Shown piece by piece: positions 1 to 7,374 of a DNA stretch of 40,134 nucleotides. The stretch is from NCBI GenBank assembly GCA_965371445.1, contig CBDUYN010000088.1, forward strand, positions 1 to 40,134, given 5' to 3'. This DNA is from DASWIG01 sp965371445. GTDB lineage: Bacteria > Acidobacteriota > Thermoanaerobaculia > Multivoradales > J023. The position numbers were made by a program, and so were the translations under genes. The notes under the pieces are model-generated. The model was not told the origin of the DNA, made no database searches, and saw only the letters and a list, made by a program, of their open reading frames with translations. Position 1 is the stretch's first letter; the number at the start of each line of letters is the position of its first letter.

Positions 1-157
1 CGGGATCGATCTCGATCGCCCGGCGGTAGCTCGCCTCCGCCTCGTCGAGGCGCCCCTGGTCCGCAAGGATGACGCCCAGGTTGTAGTGGGCTGCGGCGTA
101 GTCGGGATCGATCTCGATCGCCCGGCGGTAGCTCGCCTCCGCCTCGTCGAGGCGCCC
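1..157 (-). repeat. 102-bp tandem repeat encoding TPR units
   Basis: Bases 1-55 and 103-157 are identical, a period of 102 bp (34 codons). Identity at the DNA level, including third positions, points to recent expansion of the TPR array. Only one full period and the start of the next are inside the window. Confidence 0.9.
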
Positions 158-274
158 GAGGCCGAGGCCGAAGAGCGGGCGGCCTGCTGCGCTCCTGTGC
201 CGCTCGCTGGTGATCTCGACCCGGCCGACCCGTAGCACCCCCCGCAACGGCACGGCGCCGATGATCGTGCTCAT
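1..274 (-). CDS. TPR-repeat protein, N-terminal part (runs off the left edge)
   Basis: An open frame reads leftwards from an ATG at 274-272 and leaves the window, so only about 91 residues are seen. After about 38 non-repetitive residues come tetratricopeptide helices of the form LDEAEASYRRAIEIDP and YAAAHYNLGVILADQG, with the usual TPR alanine, glycine, tyrosine and proline positions and a strict 34-residue period. TPR arrays are protein-protein interaction scaffolds; no catalytic domain is visible in this part. There is no good Shine-Dalgarno sequence before the ATG, and the first residues do not look like a signal peptide or a known domain. The start is therefore uncertain, and the N-terminus could be a broken or fused end of a longer TPR gene. 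The TPR assignment is firm; the role is unknown. Confidence 0.75.
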   Translation of the reverse strand, partial: MSTIIGAVPLRGVLRVGRVEITSERHRSAAGRPLFGLGLGRLDEAEASYRRAIEIDPDYAAAHYNLGVILADQGRLDEAEASYRRAIEIDP

Positions 275-365
275 GCAACGCCGGCCGCGGCCGGGGTGAC
301 TTGTACCCGGGTGAGTGATCCCTTCCGCCGGGCGCGGCGGGCTCGTGTCGATCAGCTCTTGACGA

Positions 366-422
366 CTACTTCTCGGTGAAGCCGGATTCCGTCCCGGCGC
401 ACAACTGGGTCTTGACCTTCAT
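366..422 (-). CDS. 18-residue small ORF with a near-perfect ribosome binding site
   Basis: The reverse strand carries AAAGGAGGTG (438-429), a 7-base spacer and ATG at 422, then 18 codons reading MKVKTQLCAGTESGFTEK and a TAG. The ribosome binding site is among the strongest in the window, and it is the main reason to list so short a frame. The peptide is hydrophilic, with one cysteine and no signal sequence. The MKVKT...AG opening resembles short peptides remembered from other bacterial genomes, but that is from memory and was not searched. It lies about 90 bp upstream of the TPR gene on the same strand, so it could be a leader peptide, an independent small peptide or a RiPP-like precursor. 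The rest of the 275-587 stretch shows only a 13-bp tandem duplication near 439-464. No function is assigned. Confidence 0.45.
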   Translation of the reverse strand: MKVKTQLCAGTESGFTEK

Positions 423-587
423 TGCGGGCACCTCCTTTCGCGGTCATTCCGCGCGGTCATTCCAGCCAGGTGGGGCCTTCGATGGCCTCTATGTGGACAA
501 TACCAGTTCGAGGAGTGAGGTGGGAAGGGGCAGGCTCGCACTTCGCCTGGGGTCCGGATTCCGCACCTCTCACGTGCACGCCCCCAC

Positions 588-1001
588 GTGCGCACGGATC
601 ATGAGGAAGGGAGCACGAGCGACAGCGCCACCACCCCCAAGATCACGGTCCGCCGCGGCGGCGTGCTCATCCTGACGAAGGCCGCCGTCGACATGCTCGG
701 CGACGACGTCACGCACGTCCAGATCGGCTACAACGAGAAGACCCGGGCGGTCGGCATCCGCCGTGCCACCGAGGACGCCAGGGGCCGGTACCGTCTCCGG
801 GATCAGAGAAACAGCCCGTCGCGGCTGATCGACGGCAAGCGGCTCTTCACGCACCACGGCCTGATCGCCGAGAAGGCCCGGGCCTTCAAGGTCGAGAAGT
901 TCGGCGACGAGATCATCGGCTTCATCCTGACCGACGAGGCCGGGGCGGCCGACGTCCGGGTGACGCAGCAGGTCGTCGCCGGGCTCCTTCCAAGCCCTTG
1001 A
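588..1001 (+). CDS. Conserved-looking hypothetical protein
   Basis: A frame of up to 137 residues, predicted soluble and basic to neutral, with alternating short beta-strand-like segments (KITVRRGGVLILTKAAVDML and later EIIGFILTDE). There is no signal peptide or membrane segment. The opening strand pattern is faintly like small AbrB-type DNA-binding proteins, but no family is recognised with confidence. The only canonical start that gives the full frame is GTG at 588, which lacks a ribosome site. A strong site, GAGGAAGGG at 603-611, sits just before an in-frame ACG at 615 that would give MSDSATTPK. Translation may therefore start at ACG, or an original ATG may have been mutated. The gene is monocistronic and followed at once by a hairpin at 1008-1024. 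Confidence 0.6.
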   Translation: MRTDHEEGSTSDSATTPKITVRRGGVLILTKAAVDMLGDDVTHVQIGYNEKTRAVGIRRATEDARGRYRLRDQRNSPSRLIDGKRLFTHHGLIAEKARAFKVEKFGDEIIGFILTDEAGAADVRVTQQVVAGLLPSP

Positions 1002-1007
1002 AACGAA

Positions 1008-1024
1008 GCAGGCGAGACGCCTGC
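1008..1024. terminator. Perfect 7-bp hairpin after the hypothetical gene
   Basis: GCAGGCG-AGA-CGCCTGC, a perfect palindrome with a 3-base loop, starts 6 bp after the stop codon at 1001. There is no T-run, so it may be a REP-like repeat that also ends transcription rather than a classical terminator. Confidence 0.4.
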
Positions 1025-1086
1025 GCTCCCAGCCAGGACGGTCCGACGTGCCGGCTGTCGGATGCCGGCCTCCAATGCATGATAAA

Positions 1087-1165
1087 CTCCGGTGCGCCTT
1101 TTCGGCCCCGGAGGGGGCAGAGTAGGGTCCCGGGCTGTCGTCGCGAAGCGACCCGAGCCCCCGGG
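1087..1165 (+). promoter_or_regulatory. Structured leader of the lipoprotein gene at 1195
   Basis: Two hairpins lie in the 110 bp before the gene. One pairs CTCCGG (1087-1092) with CCGGAG (1108-1113). The other runs from CCCGGGCT (1129-1136) to AGCCC-CGGG (1156-1165), with an inner TCGC-GAA-GCGA stem. They could be a 5'-UTR control element or a palindromic repeat. No known riboswitch class was recognised. Confidence 0.25.
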
Positions 1166-1194
1166 TTAGGAGCCCCTGAAGACGGAAGGACCTG

Positions 1195-2037
1195 ATGAAG
1201 AGAGCTCGGCCGCCCGCTGCCGCCCTGAGGTCTCGGCTAGCCTCCCGCGCTCGCCGGCTGAGAGGATTGGGCCTCACCGTCGCCGTCGGCTTGCTGGGGC
1301 TCTCGTGCGCCTCGGTGCGGCCGCGTCCCGCGGAGCTGTACGAGGTTTGTATGGATACGCTGCGGCGAGGCGTCTTCCATACGGCGAGTCTCGAGTGTTT
1401 CCCGGAGCTGGCGAGCACGCTCGAAGACCTCCTGTGCGCGACGACCTTCACCCGCCACAGCCGCCTCAACAGTCTCGGATTCGGGTATGGTACCTCAGTC
1501 CTGGGGCAGACGCTGGGGGAAGGCTACGGTGTGGATTCGGAGAGGGCGCAGCGCTGGAAGCGAGAGCACTGCGCCGGCGCGCCGGCGCGCCGCGTGCAGG
1601 AAGTCGCGGATCTTCGGGACCGGGCTTTCAGCCTGCTTCCCGCCTCGCTCGTCGGACCCTGGCGAAGCTGCAGGAAGTTCTTCCACCTCGATCCCGGTCC
1701 CGGCTCGACCGTCCCCTTGCGATGTGTCCTGCTCGGCTCTTTCGACCTGACCGGAGAAGACGAGACGGTTCAGTTCGAAGCGGTCCCTTCGTGGGTGTTC
1801 TATCTGGACTTCGGGACGAGGCTCAAGGAGGACCTGGAAGTTCGGGGAGCCGATTGCGGCGGCGAGCGATGGCGGGCCGGGACCTGGATTCCCACCGGCG
1901 GCTCGCGGCTCCTGCGCTGCCGGCGTCAAGGCCGCTCCGCCGTCTCCTTTCGGCTGGTGACCGGCCGCGGGCAATGTGAGGGCCGGTTGCCCGAGCTCAC
2001 CGAGCCGCCCTGGCAAGAGCTCTGTTCAACGCCTTGA
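1195..2037 (+). CDS. Probable secreted lipoprotein of unknown function
   Basis: A 280-residue protein with an arginine-rich n-region, a hydrophobic segment at about residues 24-36 and a lipobox-like GLSC ending at Cys38. This suggests export and lipid anchoring, although glycine rather than leucine stands at -3. The mature part is rich in cysteine and tryptophan (for example CMDTL, CSTP at the very end, DCGGE), consistent with several disulphides in the periplasm or at the cell surface. No catalytic motif or named domain is recognised. The start is supported by GGAAGG about 5 bp upstream. It converges with the gene at 2059 with only 21 bp between the stop codons. High confidence that it is a real gene, low for its role. 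Confidence 0.65.
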   Translation: MKRARPPAAALRSRLASRARRLRGLGLTVAVGLLGLSCASVRPRPAELYEVCMDTLRRGVFHTASLECFPELASTLEDLLCATTFTRHSRLNSLGFGYGTSVLGQTLGEGYGVDSERAQRWKREHCAGAPARRVQEVADLRDRAFSLLPASLVGPWRSCRKFFHLDPGPGSTVPLRCVLLGSFDLTGEDETVQFEAVPSWVFYLDFGTRLKEDLEVRGADCGGERWRAGTWIPTGGSRLLRCRRQGRSAVSFRLVTGRGQCEGRLPELTEPPWQELCSTP

Positions 2038-2058
2038 GAGCCCGGCCCGGGTCCTCGT

Positions 2059-2679
2059 TCAGCCTTCCGGTGGCTCGAGAGGCACCGGCGGGGCCCACGG
2101 CGCCGCGGCGGCGAGGCCCGCTGCCAGCTCCTTGCCGAACCGCCGCCCGAGAGGCGCCGAGACCTCCTCGACGAAGCTGACGACTTCCGCGGGTGGCGTC
2201 GTGCCGCAGTAGCGGAAGCTCTTGAGGAGGTCATCGCCGCGCAGGACGACACCCGTCGATTCGCGGCAGCCTTGACGGATGACCTCGCGCTCGGCGACCA
2301 CTGAGTGCTCGAGGCGCTCCACCGCCCGGATCACCTCCGCCAGGTCGTCCGCCGCCAGGGGCCGGCAGCGGCTACGTAACAGGGACCGGTTCCCCGACTC
2401 GTGCAACATCCCGGCCTTGCCGTCGTGCCCGACCATGAGGAGGAGTGACTCGGCGGACTCCATGACCACGCCGTAGCGAAGGGGCGTCTGATACACGACG
2501 AAGCGGATTTCCAACAGGGGATCTTCGACGGTGAAGCCGTGGCAGGCCGCGTCTTGGAGGAAGAAACCCGCGACACAACCGGTCCCCGGCAACGCCAGGG
2601 CCGCCACGACGAAGACGGTGAGCACCGCCCGGAAGCGGCGGGCAACGATGTCCTCGACGCCGATCTCAGTAGTCGCCAT
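2059..2679 (-). CDS. Hypothetical membrane-anchored or lipoprotein
   Basis: A 206-residue protein with a positively charged start (about residues 14-17), one hydrophobic segment (about 18-34) and a possible lipobox PGTGC with Cys35. It is either a lipoprotein or anchored by a single helix. The remainder is mixed alpha/beta and contains six further cysteines, some spaced as would suit disulphides (CRPLAADDLAEV, CRESTG, YCGTTPP). The C-terminus is proline- and alanine-rich. No family is recognised. It is encoded tail-to-tail with the lipoprotein gene at 1195-2037, and both look like cysteine-containing envelope proteins, but no functional link is shown. Confidence 0.55.
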   Translation of the reverse strand: MATTEIGVEDIVARRFRAVLTVFVVAALALPGTGCVAGFFLQDAACHGFTVEDPLLEIRFVVYQTPLRYGVVMESAESLLLMVGHDGKAGMLHESGNRSLLRSRCRPLAADDLAEVIRAVERLEHSVVAEREVIRQGCRESTGVVLRGDDLLKSFRYCGTTPPAEVVSFVEEVSAPLGRRFGKELAAGLAAAAPWAPPVPLEPPEG

Positions 2680-2765
2680 GGCAAGGTGATTCTACCACGT
2701 TGGCGCCGCCGCTCAGCCGCCGGGCTCCCCCTCCCAGAGGCGGGGTGGGGTAGGGCCCTCAGGGT

Positions 2766-2788
2766 GGTTGCTCAGGCCATGAGCAACC
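2766..2788. repeat. 9-bp perfect inverted repeat, with direct repeats nearby
   Basis: GGTTGCTCA and TGAGCAACC are separated by 5 bp. Just beyond, two related 21-bp segments (2810-2830 and 2890-2910) share GCAAACTGG and GGGGCG. These signals fill the otherwise gene-free 2680-2920 stretch between a CDS start and the 3' end of tRNA-Gln, a place where integrated elements often leave recombination sites. No integrase gene is seen. Confidence 0.4.
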
Positions 2789-2920
2789 CAGAAGCAACCA
2801 ACTGGGGGGGCAAACTGGGGTGATGGGGCGTTCTCCATGCAAGGTACGGAGCTAAGTCCTGTGATGTCAACCACTTAGGGTAGTCTGGCGCAAACTGGAG
2901 CAGAGGGGCGTAAAGCGGGT

Positions 2921-2994
2921 TGGTTCCGGGACTAGGATTCGAACCTAGATAGCCAGCTCCAAAGGCTGGAGTCCTGCCATTAGACGATCCCGGA
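2921..2994 (-). tRNA. tRNA-Gln (anticodon UUG)
   Basis: The reverse strand folds as a full cloverleaf: acceptor TCCGGGA with TCCCGGA, a D arm containing TAATGGCA, anticodon stem CCAGC/GCTGG with loop CTTTGGA (anticodon TTG, reading CAA), and T stem CTAGG/CCTAG with loop TTCGAAT. A73 is followed by an encoded CCA (2923-2921). The weak U1-A72 pair is a known glutamine-tRNA identity feature. It lies downstream of, and on the same strand as, the lipoprotein gene at 3130-4695. Confidence 0.95.
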
Positions 2995-3129
2995 ATACGG
3001 GCGCGGCGCGCCGTGTCGTCCGCCATAGTAGCTCAAGCCAGGGCGAAAGGGTACCCCCCGTCGCAGATCTGCCGCGGCGGTGCATGGCGATTCATCCGAA
3101 CCGATGGTCATGGGGCAGCAGGAGGCGGC

Positions 3130-4695
3130 TCAAGGCCTGCCGAATCGAATGTAATGGGGCAGCACGATATTACCGCCCGAATCGTTCGTCTCCATCGTGT
3201 AGCCACCGCTCACCCAGTCCATGCCGTTGGAGGCGGATCGGCGGGAAGTGTTGTAGTCCCCCCAGCGCTGGGTGCAGCGCGTGCTGAGCCGGGGGTAGTA
3301 GACGACAAAGTCCCCCCAGACGCCCACGGCGTGGCTCGGATGGAAGTTGCCTCCTCCGCCGAAGCCCACCGACATGCCGATCTCGCCTTCGGCGTTGGAG
3401 GAGAGGTAGGGATAGCCGAAGGCGAAGTCCGGATTCCAGATCTGCACCTGCTCCTCGCGGTTCCAAGTGGAGGTGTTGATCCGCACCAGCTGCACGTGCG
3501 GCTGCGGGAAACCCTCGCCGCCGGAGGCCAGCCAGCCGAACCAGACGTTGCCGCCTTGGACGGCGTTGCCGAAGACGTAGTGCTTCCAGCTGTCGAACGC
3601 CAGCCAGTCCGTGCCGTCGGGACAGGTGGAGGTGTTGGTGCCGTTCGGCCAGCTGTTGACGGTCACGGAGCGCCAGGAATAGAAGCCGTCCGCGTCACGC
3701 ATGCTGTAGACGCGCATCTCGCTGTTGCTGAGATGGCCGGCCCAATAGACCGTATCGTTCGCATTCTGGGAGACGTGGGACCAGAAGGTGTCCGAGGAGC
3801 TCGCCCAGGAGAAGTGGACGGGTCCTTTGGCGGCGATCTCTGACAGCGGGATACGCACCACGACCCGGTCCCCGGAGATGCTGCTGGACCAGTACAGGTT
3901 GCTCGAACCGAACGACATGTCGTTGTAGTCCAGGAAGCCGGAAGAGTTGAAGACGTCGCTCCGGAAGTCCCAGTAGGTCCAGGCGGTGCCGTTGCTGCCG
4001 CGGACCCGGCTGGTCGTCTGGGCCGCTATACGAATCCGGTTGTCGCCCGCGTCGTCGAACCAGTACTGCAGGAGCCAGACGAACATGTCGATCTGCGGGA
4101 CATAATAGATCACCTGGTCGCCGAATAATCTGCCGTCGACCTCGGGGAAGATCGTCGTGGGATTCACGCTGGAGAAGCTGCCGCCCCCGTCCTCGGAAAG
4201 CGCCATCCAGGTATTGCCGGTCGCCATGATGGTCTGGGCGTTCTCGGCGACGCTGACCTCCGGGCAGCAGCTGGAGGAAGCGGGCTGGGAGTTGATCAGC
4301 TCCGCGTAGTCTTTGAAGCTGAGCGGAGCCATTCGCGCCACCAGGTCGCCCCCCCCTTCTTCCTCTTCGAGCGGCTTCTCCTCGTCGTCCGGCTCTCTGG
4401 GGGCGGACTCTTCGAGACGGAGCTCGGGATTGGCCGGCTGCATGTCTCCCACCCGCGGGCCGGTAGGAACGGGAATCGGCTCCTGGTCGACGTTGGGAAC
4501 TCTGTCCGAGGGCGGCGCGGCGGGGTAGGGTGCCCCTTCGGTCTTCGCGGGCTCGACCGTGGAGGCCTCGACGTCGGCCTGGCCGGCCGGCGGCTCGGGC
4601 TCCTCGGGTGGTTTCTGGCAGGCGCCGGAGAAGAGAAGGGCGACGAAAAGCAGTCCGGTCAGAGCGGGCAGGACAAGATTCTTACCAACACGCAT
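3130..4695 (-). CDS. Secreted lipoprotein with sialidase/BNR-like motif, paralogue A
   Basis: A 521-residue protein with a signal sequence and lipobox FSGAC (Cys26), then a proline- and glutamate-rich linker to about residue 125 and a large tryptophan- and aromatic-rich domain to the end. SEDGGGSF matches the Asp-box pattern (S-x-D-x-G-x-x-W/F) of sialidase-type beta-propellers. With the many short beta-strand-like segments (YWDFRSD, VWFGWLASGG) it suggests a beta-propeller, possibly glycan binding or cleaving; no catalytic set was identified. The start is set by GGAGG 7 bp before ATG 4695. It is the downstream member of a tandem pair, and most of the large domain is DNA-identical to paralogue B at 4916-6481. 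A lineage-specific region is SSSCCPEV, where paralogue B has SSYGWAEV. Confidence 0.75.
   Translation of the reverse strand: MRVGKNLVLPALTGLLFVALLFSGACQKPPEEPEPPAGQADVEASTVEPAKTEGAPYPAAPPSDRVPNVDQEPIPVPTGPRVGDMQPANPELRLEESAPREPDDEEKPLEEEEGGGDLVARMAPLSFKDYAELINSQPASSSCCPEVSVAENAQTIMATGNTWMALSEDGGGSFSSVNPTTIFPEVDGRLFGDQVIYYVPQIDMFVWLLQYWFDDAGDNRIRIAAQTTSRVRGSNGTAWTYWDFRSDVFNSSGFLDYNDMSFGSSNLYWSSSISGDRVVVRIPLSEIAAKGPVHFSWASSSDTFWSHVSQNANDTVYWAGHLSNSEMRVYSMRDADGFYSWRSVTVNSWPNGTNTSTCPDGTDWLAFDSWKHYVFGNAVQGGNVWFGWLASGGEGFPQPHVQLVRINTSTWNREEQVQIWNPDFAFGYPYLSSNAEGEIGMSVGFGGGGNFHPSHAVGVWGDFVVYYPRLSTRCTQRWGDYNTSRRSASNGMDWVSGGYTMETNDSGGNIVLPHYIRFGRP
3260..4210. repeat. 951-bp segment identical to 5046-5996 (copy 1)
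   Basis: Compared base by base at an offset of 1786, this stretch shows no difference from 5046-5996. It is bounded by a C/T difference at 3259/5045 and a G/A difference at 4211/5997. It covers the large C-terminal domain of the two paralogues, while their N-terminal linkers and last codons differ. Confidence 0.9.
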
Positions 4696-4915
4696 GAGCT
4701 AGCCTCCGATCTTGATGGGGATAGGAGTACCCCTGTTTCGCGGTGGGCTGCGAGCCCACGATCGGGCTCTCGACCTCCACTAGCCTGATTTGCTGCCACA
4801 AGTGGCCCCCAGGATAGCAGAGAGCCTTGAAGATCGCAAGTCGCGCGTGCGAGCCCTCACCCGAGCGCTCCGCCTGGGAGTTGGGCCGGCCGGTAATGCG
4901 GCATCAGGAGGCGGC

Positions 4916-6481
4916 TCAAGGCCTGCCGAACCGAATGTAGTGCGGCAGCACGATATTGTCACCCGAGTCGTCCGTCTCCATGGTGTAGCCTCCGGCCACC
5001 CAGTCCATGCTGTTGGAGGCGGATCGGCGGGAGGTGTTGTAGTCTCCCCAGCGCTGGGTGCAGCGCGTGCTGAGCCGGGGGTAGTAGACGACAAAGTCCC
5101 CCCAGACGCCCACGGCGTGGCTCGGATGGAAGTTGCCTCCTCCGCCGAAGCCCACCGACATGCCGATCTCGCCTTCGGCGTTGGAGGAGAGGTAGGGATA
5201 GCCGAAGGCGAAGTCCGGATTCCAGATCTGCACCTGCTCCTCGCGGTTCCAAGTGGAGGTGTTGATCCGCACCAGCTGCACGTGCGGCTGCGGGAAACCC
5301 TCGCCGCCGGAGGCCAGCCAGCCGAACCAGACGTTGCCGCCTTGGACGGCGTTGCCGAAGACGTAGTGCTTCCAGCTGTCGAACGCCAGCCAGTCCGTGC
5401 CGTCGGGACAGGTGGAGGTGTTGGTGCCGTTCGGCCAGCTGTTGACGGTCACGGAGCGCCAGGAATAGAAGCCGTCCGCGTCACGCATGCTGTAGACGCG
5501 CATCTCGCTGTTGCTGAGATGGCCGGCCCAATAGACCGTATCGTTCGCATTCTGGGAGACGTGGGACCAGAAGGTGTCCGAGGAGCTCGCCCAGGAGAAG
5601 TGGACGGGTCCTTTGGCGGCGATCTCTGACAGCGGGATACGCACCACGACCCGGTCCCCGGAGATGCTGCTGGACCAGTACAGGTTGCTCGAACCGAACG
5701 ACATGTCGTTGTAGTCCAGGAAGCCGGAAGAGTTGAAGACGTCGCTCCGGAAGTCCCAGTAGGTCCAGGCGGTGCCGTTGCTGCCGCGGACCCGGCTGGT
5801 CGTCTGGGCCGCTATACGAATCCGGTTGTCGCCCGCGTCGTCGAACCAGTACTGCAGGAGCCAGACGAACATGTCGATCTGCGGGACATAATAGATCACC
5901 TGGTCGCCGAATAATCTGCCGTCGACCTCGGGGAAGATCGTCGTGGGATTCACGCTGGAGAAGCTGCCGCCCCCGTCCTCGGAAAGCGCCATCCAGACAT
6001 TGCCGGTCGCCATGATGGTCTGGGCGTTCTCGGCGACGCTGACCTCCGCCCAGCCATAGGAGGAAGCGGGCTGGGAGTTGATCAGCTCCGCGTAGTCTTT
6101 GAAGCTGAGAGGAGCCATTCGCGCCACCAGATCGCCCGCCTCTTCTTCCTCTTCGAGCGGTTTCTCCCCGTCGTCTGGCTCTTTGGGGCCGGCCTTCTCG
6201 ACACGGAGCTCGGGGTTGGCCGGCTGCATGTCTCCCACCCTCGGGCCGGTGGGAACGGGAATCGGCTCCTGGTCGACGTTGGGAACGCGGTCCGAGGGCG
6301 GCGCGGCGGGATAGGGCGCCCCTTCGGTTTTCGCGGGCTCGACCGTGGAGGTCTCGACGTCGGCCCGGTCGGCCGGCGCCTCGGGCTCCTCGGGCGGTTC
6401 CTGGCAGGCGCCGGAGAAGAGCAGGGCGCCGAAGAGCAGTCCGGTCAGAGCAGGCAGGACAAGATTCTTGCTAACACGCAT
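4916..6481 (-). CDS. Secreted lipoprotein with sialidase/BNR-like motif, paralogue B
   Basis: A 521-residue protein, the same length as paralogue A, with signal sequence, lipobox FSGAC at Cys26, an acidic proline-rich linker (EKPLEEEEEAGD) and the same aromatic-rich domain with the SEDGGGSF Asp-box-like motif. A longer in-frame extension to 6727 exists. ATG 6481 is chosen because GGAGG stands 7 bp upstream, the signal peptide begins there, and the 5' flank matches that of paralogue A. The linker differs from A by many substitutions, whereas the domain is DNA-identical over 951 bp. The 220 bp between the two genes (4696-4915) hold a GTGGGCT-GCG-AGCCCAC hairpin at 4743-4759 and no gene. Function is inferred only from the motif. 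Confidence 0.75.
   Translation of the reverse strand: MRVSKNLVLPALTGLLFGALLFSGACQEPPEEPEAPADRADVETSTVEPAKTEGAPYPAAPPSDRVPNVDQEPIPVPTGPRVGDMQPANPELRVEKAGPKEPDDGEKPLEEEEEAGDLVARMAPLSFKDYAELINSQPASSYGWAEVSVAENAQTIMATGNVWMALSEDGGGSFSSVNPTTIFPEVDGRLFGDQVIYYVPQIDMFVWLLQYWFDDAGDNRIRIAAQTTSRVRGSNGTAWTYWDFRSDVFNSSGFLDYNDMSFGSSNLYWSSSISGDRVVVRIPLSEIAAKGPVHFSWASSSDTFWSHVSQNANDTVYWAGHLSNSEMRVYSMRDADGFYSWRSVTVNSWPNGTNTSTCPDGTDWLAFDSWKHYVFGNAVQGGNVWFGWLASGGEGFPQPHVQLVRINTSTWNREEQVQIWNPDFAFGYPYLSSNAEGEIGMSVGFGGGGNFHPSHAVGVWGDFVVYYPRLSTRCTQRWGDYNTSRRSASNSMDWVAGGYTMETDDSGDNIVLPHYIRFGRP
5046..5996. repeat. 951-bp segment identical to 3260-4210 (copy 2)
   Basis: Second copy of the identical block inside the tandem paralogues. 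The sharp edges and the more divergent flanks fit gene conversion rather than a single recent whole-gene duplication. Confidence 0.9.
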
Positions 6482-6671
6482 GAGCGAGCCTCCGATCTTG
6501 ATGGGGGATGACCTTCGCCTTGATCTCTCGGAGATGGCTGTCGGGCAGTATATACCCTGAAGCGTCGAGGCTCTTTCGTCCTCGGAGCCAGAGCGCGTCG
6601 GTGGGGGGCTTTCGGCCTGCCGTAACCTTCGCCGCCACGCTCCGTAGTGTGGAGGTGAAAGGAGCCTTGGC

Positions 6672-7325
6672 ATGACGACGAAAAGAACGTTCCCGGCGCT
6701 CGTGGCGCTCGCTGTCCTCGTCCTCACGGGCTGTCATACCCGCATCAACCGTTCGATCGAGATCGGCGACGGCGAGACGGTCCGCGGCGGCCTCACCACC
6801 GTCAACGGCGGCATCCGCATCGGCCAGGACGCCGAGGTCGACGGCCACAGCCAGACGGTCAACGGCCGCATCACCGTCGACTCGGGCGCGCAGGTGGCGG
6901 GCCTCGCCACGGTCAACGGCCGTATCACCCTCGCCGAGAACGTCACCGTCGACGGCGACCTGGAGACCGTCAACGGATCGGTCGAGTGCGGCTTGGGCAC
7001 CGAGGTCGACGGCGACATCAGCTCTGTCAACGGCAGGATCGACCTCGACGGAGCCGTGGTCGAGGGGCGGCTGGAGACCTACAACGGCAAGGTGACCCTG
7101 CGCCAGGGCAGCCGCGTGAAACAGGACGTGGTCGTCGAGCGCAGCCGCGGCACCTCGACCAAGAAGCCTCTCGAGATCCACATCCTCGAGGGCTCGGTCG
7201 TCGAGGGCGACATCATCGTCCGCAACAAGCGGCGGCCGGTCACCGTCTATCTCTCGGGCGGTGGGGAAGTGCTGGGCGAGATCCGCGACGCGGAGGTCGT
7301 CCGGGAAGAAGCGGCCGAGGGTTAG
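6672..7325 (+). CDS. Lipoprotein with VNG beta-helix-like repeats (polymer-forming type)
   Basis: A 217-residue protein with a short signal sequence and a good lipobox (LTGC, Cys21). The mature part consists of about six repeats of roughly 18 residues centred on TVNGRI, TVNGSV, SVNGRI and TYNGKV, each with glycine and aspartate turns (VDGDLETVNG). Such a pattern fits a right-handed or bactofilin-like beta-helix. The last part contains a longer strand-rich region, including VVEGDIIVRN. Proteins of this build are usually annotated as polymer-forming or DUF4097-like cell-surface proteins; a structural role in the envelope is an inference. AGGAG lies upstream of ATG 6672. It is divergent from paralogue B across 190 bp that must hold both promoters. 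Confidence 0.75.
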   Translation: MTTKRTFPALVALAVLVLTGCHTRINRSIEIGDGETVRGGLTTVNGGIRIGQDAEVDGHSQTVNGRITVDSGAQVAGLATVNGRITLAENVTVDGDLETVNGSVECGLGTEVDGDISSVNGRIDLDGAVVEGRLETYNGKVTLRQGSRVKQDVVVERSRGTSTKKPLEIHILEGSVVEGDIIVRNKRRPVTVYLSGGGEVLGEIRDAEVVREEAAEG

Positions 7326-7344
7326 TCGGGGAGCCTGGCGATGG

Positions 7345-7363
7345 AGAACGCCCACGGCGTTCT
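7345..7363. terminator. Hairpin between convergent genes
   Basis: AGAACGCC-CAC-GGCGTTCT is a perfect 8-bp stem with a 3-base loop, placed in the 49 bp between the convergent stops at 7325 and 7375. It could end transcripts from both sides. No T-run follows on either strand. Confidence 0.4.
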
Positions 7364-7374
7364 GATGCCTACCC

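Noticed and set aside
3013..3843. Plus-strand frame repeated almost exactly at 4790-5629
   Set aside because: It lies opposite the duplicated lipoprotein genes, so the repetition only reflects the identical DNA; the coding strand is set by lipobox, signal peptide and ribosome site.
6482..6727. N-terminal extension of lipoprotein paralogue B
   Set aside because: The signal peptide and GGAGG site start at 6481, and the extension has no counterpart in paralogue A.
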